A DNA stretch of 16,791 nt from contig CAZIXE010000078.1 in NCBI GenBank assembly GCA_964543235.1, positions 1 through 16,791 on the forward strand, in the 5' to 3' direction. The position numbers and the translations under genes were made by a program. Source of the DNA: JANMMJ01 sp964543235. GTDB lineage: Bacteria; Pseudomonadota; Alphaproteobacteria; Rhizobiales; Aestuariivirgaceae. The notes beneath the pieces are model-generated. The model was not told where the DNA came from. It did no database searches and was given only the letters and a program-made list of their open reading frames with translations. Each line of letters begins with the position of its first letter. Position 1 is the stretch's first letter. Below, piece after piece: positions 13,928 through 16,791 of the stretch.

Positions 13928-15520
13928 ATGTTGTCCGCCAAGCACACGGCATTCGCCTGGGTCGATGCCCGCCATCCCGACTGGTCGCAGTGGAACGCCC
14001 TGATCTGGGATCTGGCCGAGACCGCCTGGCGCGAATACCGCTCCGCCGCCTGGTATGTGGCGCGCCTGCGCGCCGAAGGTTTCACGGTGGAGGAGGGTTC
14101 CGCCGGCATGCCGACCGCCTTTGCCGCCACCTGGACGAATGGGCCGGGCCCCGCCGTCATGGCCTATGCCGAATATGACGCCGTGCCCGGCAACTGCCAG
14201 GTGGCCGATACCTACCGCGCCCCGCGCAAGGGCCTGTCGCGCTTTGCCGGCGGCCACACCGATCCGCATTCGGCGCTTGGGATGGGGGCGCTGGTCGGCG
14301 CCCTTGCCGCAAAGGCCGCCATGCAAAGGCACGGCATTACCGGCACAATTCGCTTCATGGGCGAGCCTGCCGAGAAGGTCCGGGGCTCCAAGCCGATCCA
14401 TGCTGCCGCCGGCTATTATGATGGCCTCGATGCCATCATCTCCTTCCATCCGCATTACATGCTGCCCTACTGCAACACCTGCCGGTGGGATACGCATTGT
14501 GGACCCTACTGGGCAGCGATCTACGAGTTCCTCTGCGACGAGCCGGAAACCTGGCTGAGCGGTGTGGCGACCGGAACGGGCGGCATGCCGATCCCCGCCG
14601 CCCATACCGAGGCCCGCGCCCCCGGCGCCAATGACGCCGTCGTCGCCATGTTCCAGCTGTCCAAGCAGCTCCGCGATCACATGCTGCCCCATACCGGCAC
14701 CTGGTCGCTCAACGAAGCCATCCTCGCCGCCGGCCAGGCCACCGCCGACAATCTCGCCGCCCCGATGGCACTCATCATGTACGCGGCGCGCACCTCCGAT
14801 CTCGCCATGCAGCAGAAGATCTATGCCGTGCTGGATCAGGCGGCCGCGGCCGCCGCCGGCCTCGCCCACTGCACGGTGAAGCGCCACTGGGTGTCGAAGT
14901 CGAAGCCCGGCCTCGCCAACCATGCCATGGCGAGGCTCACCTGGCGCAATCTCGAACTGGCCGGCGCCCCGCATTTCGGCGCGGCGGCTGTTGCCGTGGC
15001 CCGCAAGCTGCAGCAGGAACTGGGCCTCGAACCGCTGGACGAGCCCTTTGCTCCCGAGCTATCGCAGCTCATTCCGCCCGAAGAGGCCGAGCGCCGCCTG
15101 CGCCGGGACATCCCCGCCTGGCAGACCCACTACACATCCGACGACTACACCGACATGACCTGGCATGCCCCTACCGTCCGCTTCTATGTCGGCCGCGCCA
15201 CCCTCGCCGGTCCCCCCGGCTATGCCTATCCCGAATGGGCGCTGAATGCGCTGGGCGGCATCCCCGCCACCATCGATCCCACCATCCGCACCGCCGCCCG
15301 CACCATCGCCGCCACCATCCTCGATCTCATGACCGACCGGGAAGCCCTTGCCGAGGCCGGCCGCGAATTCGCCGAACGCAAGGCTGAGGCCGGCGACCCC
15401 CATCCCTGGTGCGATTACCCGCCGCCCATCGACTTCCCCTGGCCCGAATATGTCGAAACGCCGCGCGGCCGCTCCTGGTGCATCCCCGCCACCGCCGCCG
15501 ACCGCGCCCTGGAGCGTTAG
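13928..15520 (+). CDS. AbgB-like M20 amidohydrolase
   Basis: A 530-aa cytosolic protein of the M20D/AbgB type, a family that includes the aminobenzoyl-glutamate hydrolase subunit B. Visible elements are AYAEYDAVPGNCQ (79-91), HTDPHSALGMG (110-120) in the metal-binding region, GEPAEKVRGSK (145-155), where other members have an EE pair, FHPHYMLP (173-180), a lid domain with EARAPGAND (228-236) and the C-terminal SDDYTDMTW (404-412). The Lys150 at the second position of the usual Glu-Glu pair may mark a subfamily with altered metal use. ATG 13928 follows GAGGGAGG with seven-base spacing. An AbgA partner is not adjacent. Its stop overlaps the convergent DUF1194 stop in TTAG. The natural substrate is unknown; an N-acyl or aminoacyl amide is the family expectation. 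Confidence 0.9.
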   Translation: MLSAKHTAFAWVDARHPDWSQWNALIWDLAETAWREYRSAAWYVARLRAEGFTVEEGSAGMPTAFAATWTNGPGPAVMAYAEYDAVPGNCQVADTYRAPRKGLSRFAGGHTDPHSALGMGALVGALAAKAAMQRHGITGTIRFMGEPAEKVRGSKPIHAAAGYYDGLDAIISFHPHYMLPYCNTCRWDTHCGPYWAAIYEFLCDEPETWLSGVATGTGGMPIPAAHTEARAPGANDAVVAMFQLSKQLRDHMLPHTGTWSLNEAILAAGQATADNLAAPMALIMYAARTSDLAMQQKIYAVLDQAAAAAAGLAHCTVKRHWVSKSKPGLANHAMARLTWRNLELAGAPHFGAAAVAVARKLQQELGLEPLDEPFAPELSQLIPPEEAERRLRRDIPAWQTHYTSDDYTDMTWHAPTVRFYVGRATLAGPPGYAYPEWALNALGGIPATIDPTIRTAARTIAATILDLMTDREALAEAGREFAERKAEAGDPHPWCDYPPPIDFPWPEYVETPRGRSWCIPATAADRALER

Positions 15521-16248
15521 GACCCGAGCGGCCGCAGCTCCTTGAGCAGTTTCTCGCGGATCGCCCGGGCATAGTCGGTGTAGCCGATGGCCGGCTCCAC
15601 GAAGGCGTCGGGGCCGAGGATCACGTGTTCGCGGTAGTAGCGCACGATCGTCGGATCGTCGATCTCGATGGGGAGACCGTTGATCGTGATGAGGCTGCGC
15701 CGCGCCGCCTCGCGGGCCGCCGGCAGGCTGGCCTCGCCATTGTCGGCGCCGTCGCCGGAGACGTCGATGATCAGCCGGCTGCCTGCATAGCCGTTGCCTT
15801 CGAGCAGTTGCCGGCTGTCATTGATCGCCGTGGCGATCGATGTGGCGCTGGCCCGGTACCAGCGCCGCGTGAGGCCGATCAGGAAGCCGAAGGCCCTTGC
15901 ATCGCGCCCGTTCTGCAGATGCGTGAACGGCACCGACACCATGGTCTCGCCCACCCCGCCCCATTGGATCACCGCCACCGCGGCCCCGAGCGGCGCCAGA
16001 TCGTCGATCGCCTTGATGATGTCGGGATCCCGGAAAGCCAGCGCAAGCCCGGTGATCTGCAGGTCGAATTCGTGGGAATTGACGCTGGCCGAGGCATCCA
16101 GCGCCAGCACCAGCTCGACCACCACCGGCTGCCGCTCCCCGGCTGCCGCCGTTCCCGCAAGCGTCAGCAGCGCCAGTCCGATCCGCGACGCTCTGCCGCG
16201 CGAGGCTCTCCGCAATCGTGCCAATATTGCTGCCGAAACCGCCTGCAT
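15517..16248 (-). CDS. DUF1194 von Willebrand A-like exported protein
   Basis: A 243-aa protein (from ATG 16248) with a basic N-terminus and hydrophobic signal sequence (about 22-37, likely cut after TAAAG or nearby), followed by a von Willebrand factor A-type fold. The MIDAS metal site reads DASAS (51-55), with TSI (136-138) and DVSGDG (162-167) as later elements. This is the DUF1194 pattern, found chiefly in Alphaproteobacteria; its members are of unknown function and presumably periplasmic. The start is uncertain. ATG 16248 overlaps the start of the divergent copper-chaperone gene. ATG 16281, preceded by GAGGG two bases away, would overlap that gene further and add 11 residues. The stop TAA shares bases with the convergent AbgB-like TAG. 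Confidence 0.87.
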   Translation of the reverse strand: MQAVSAAILARLRRASRGRASRIGLALLTLAGTAAAGERQPVVVELVLALDASASVNSHEFDLQITGLALAFRDPDIIKAIDDLAPLGAAVAVIQWGGVGETMVSVPFTHLQNGRDARAFGFLIGLTRRWYRASATSIATAINDSRQLLEGNGYAGSRLIIDVSGDGADNGEASLPAAREAARRSLITINGLPIEIDDPTIVRYYREHVILGPDAFVEPAIGYTDYARAIREKLLKELRPLGS

Positions 16249-16741
16249 GCGCAAACTCAATCTCGAAATCGCCTTGGCCATCGCCCTCATCGTCGGGGCG
16301 CTACTATCGCTTGCAACCGGCGCCAGGGCCAGTGATGTCATGGTGTCGGACGCCTATGCCCGCGCCTCCGCCGTGGCGACCGCCCGGGCTGGCGCCGTCT
16401 ACCTGCGCCTCATGAACCATGGCGCGGCCCCCGACCGGCTGCTCGCCATCCGCACCACTGTGGCCGCGGCCGCCAGCCTGCATGACACCGTGACCGAAGG
16501 CGATGTCACGGTGATGCGCGAGGTCGAATCGCTGGACCTCGCGCCGGGCGCGACGCAGGAACTGGCGCCGAACGGCCTGCATGTCATGCTGACCGGCCTC
16601 AAGGCGCCGCTGCGCGAAGGCGACAGCTTTGCGATGGTCCTCGTCTTCGAGCGGGCCGGCGAAGTCCCGGTCACCGTGACGGTGGGCTCAGTGGCCGCCG
16701 GCACCTCGCATGAGGGCCATGCCGGGACGTCCGGCGACTAG
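16247..16741 (+). CDS. Periplasmic PCu(A)C copper chaperone
   Basis: A 164-aa exported protein. The signal sequence is about residues 1-28 (hydrophobic core 8-23, ending GARA). The mature part is a PCu(A)C domain with the complete copper-binding motif H79-x10-M90-x21-H112-x-M114 (MNHGAAPDR and LHVML are family hallmarks). The C-terminus adds His155 and His158 (SHEGHAG), a possible extra metal site. Members bind Cu(I) in the periplasm and help deliver it, often to the CuA site of cytochrome c oxidase together with Sco proteins; no Sco or oxidase gene is in this window. ATG 16247 gives an ideal signal peptide, but no ribosome-binding site precedes it, and its start codon overlaps that of the divergent DUF1194 gene. 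Confidence 0.94.
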   Translation: MRKLNLEIALAIALIVGALLSLATGARASDVMVSDAYARASAVATARAGAVYLRLMNHGAAPDRLLAIRTTVAAAASLHDTVTEGDVTVMREVESLDLAPGATQELAPNGLHVMLTGLKAPLREGDSFAMVLVFERAGEVPVTVTVGSVAAGTSHEGHAGTSGD

Positions 16742-16772
16742 TACCGTTTCACAGTGATTTTGACTGGTTGAT

Positions 16773-16787
16773 TTGCAGCCATTGCAA
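16773..16787. repeat. Small inverted repeat TTGCA-N5-TGCAA downstream of PCu(A)C gene
   Basis: TTGCA (16773-16777) and TGCAA (16783-16787) are exact reverse complements around five bases, within an AT-richer tail after the copper-chaperone stop at 16741. It may be an operator for the next gene outside the window, or chance. There is no T-tract to support a terminator. The rest of 16742-16791 shows only a TTGACT at 16760-16765. Confidence 0.3.
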
Positions 16788-16791
16788 GATG

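Noticed and set aside
15258..15330. Recurring ACCATC/GCCGCC units near the end of the AbgB-like gene, as a tandem repeat
   Set aside because: Irregular spacing; explained by Thr-Ile and Ala codons in one protein helix.
1..16791. CRISPR array, insertion sequence, prophage, toxin-antitoxin pair or defence system
   Set aside because: No repeated spacer-like units, transposase or integrase motifs, or paired small genes with a toxin fold were seen on either strand.

Overview
The window is GC-rich, densely packed chromosomal DNA. It looks like an alphaproteobacterium, most likely of the Hyphomicrobiales/Rhizobiales type. The support is a DUF1194 protein (a family known mainly from Alphaproteobacteria), a PCu(A)C copper chaperone, a long fused universal-stress protein, and strong G/C bias at third codon positions throughout. 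I see no rRNA, tRNA, CRISPR array, insertion sequence, phage gene or integration site. Nothing in base or codon use marks a transferred island. Seventeen protein genes account for nearly all of the sequence, and no gene-free stretch reaches 300 bases.

Layout. At 1-580 (minus) is the N-terminal, multi-helix membrane part of a protein cut by the window edge. At 711-3411 (plus) are a uracil-DNA-glycosylase-superfamily protein with a four-cysteine iron-sulfur pattern, an Mrp/ApbC iron-sulfur carrier ATPase, and an unrecognised membrane-anchored Ala/Glu-rich protein. At 3408-4037 (minus) is a glutathione S-transferase-like protein. At 4205-4786 (plus) is a HupE/UreJ nickel/cobalt permease. At 4787-5803 (minus) is a two-domain universal stress protein. 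At 5956-7533 (plus) is a soluble two-PAS histidine kinase with no response regulator beside it. At 7540-9096 (minus) is an SLC13/DASS-type anion transporter with an altered first signature motif. At 9192-11983 (plus) are two translationally coupled paralogous M20 metallopeptidases, followed at 12021-12431 by a small K+ channel. At 12437-13827 (minus) are a class I glutamine amidotransferase-like protein and a flavin-binding PNPOx-like protein, probably one operon. At 13928-15520 (plus) is an AbgB-like M20 amidohydrolase. At 15517-16248 (minus) is the DUF1194 von Willebrand A-type exported protein, and at 16247-16741 (plus) the PCu(A)C copper chaperone.

How the genes relate. Most are housekeeping or metabolic genes in very short transcription units. 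Possible functional links are the FeS glycosylase beside the FeS carrier, and the DASS transporter divergent from the two M20 hydrolases (uptake plus hydrolysis of small anionic or amide substrates). The GATase/PNPOx pair is also divergent from the AbgB-like hydrolase. I did not find a clearly new multi-gene system. The points most worth a second look are the architecture of the unrecognised Ala/Glu-rich membrane protein, the changed transporter and M20 motifs, the divergent gene pair whose start codons overlap, a strong palindrome between 13889 and 13908, and the fact that all five convergent gene pairs abut or overlap.
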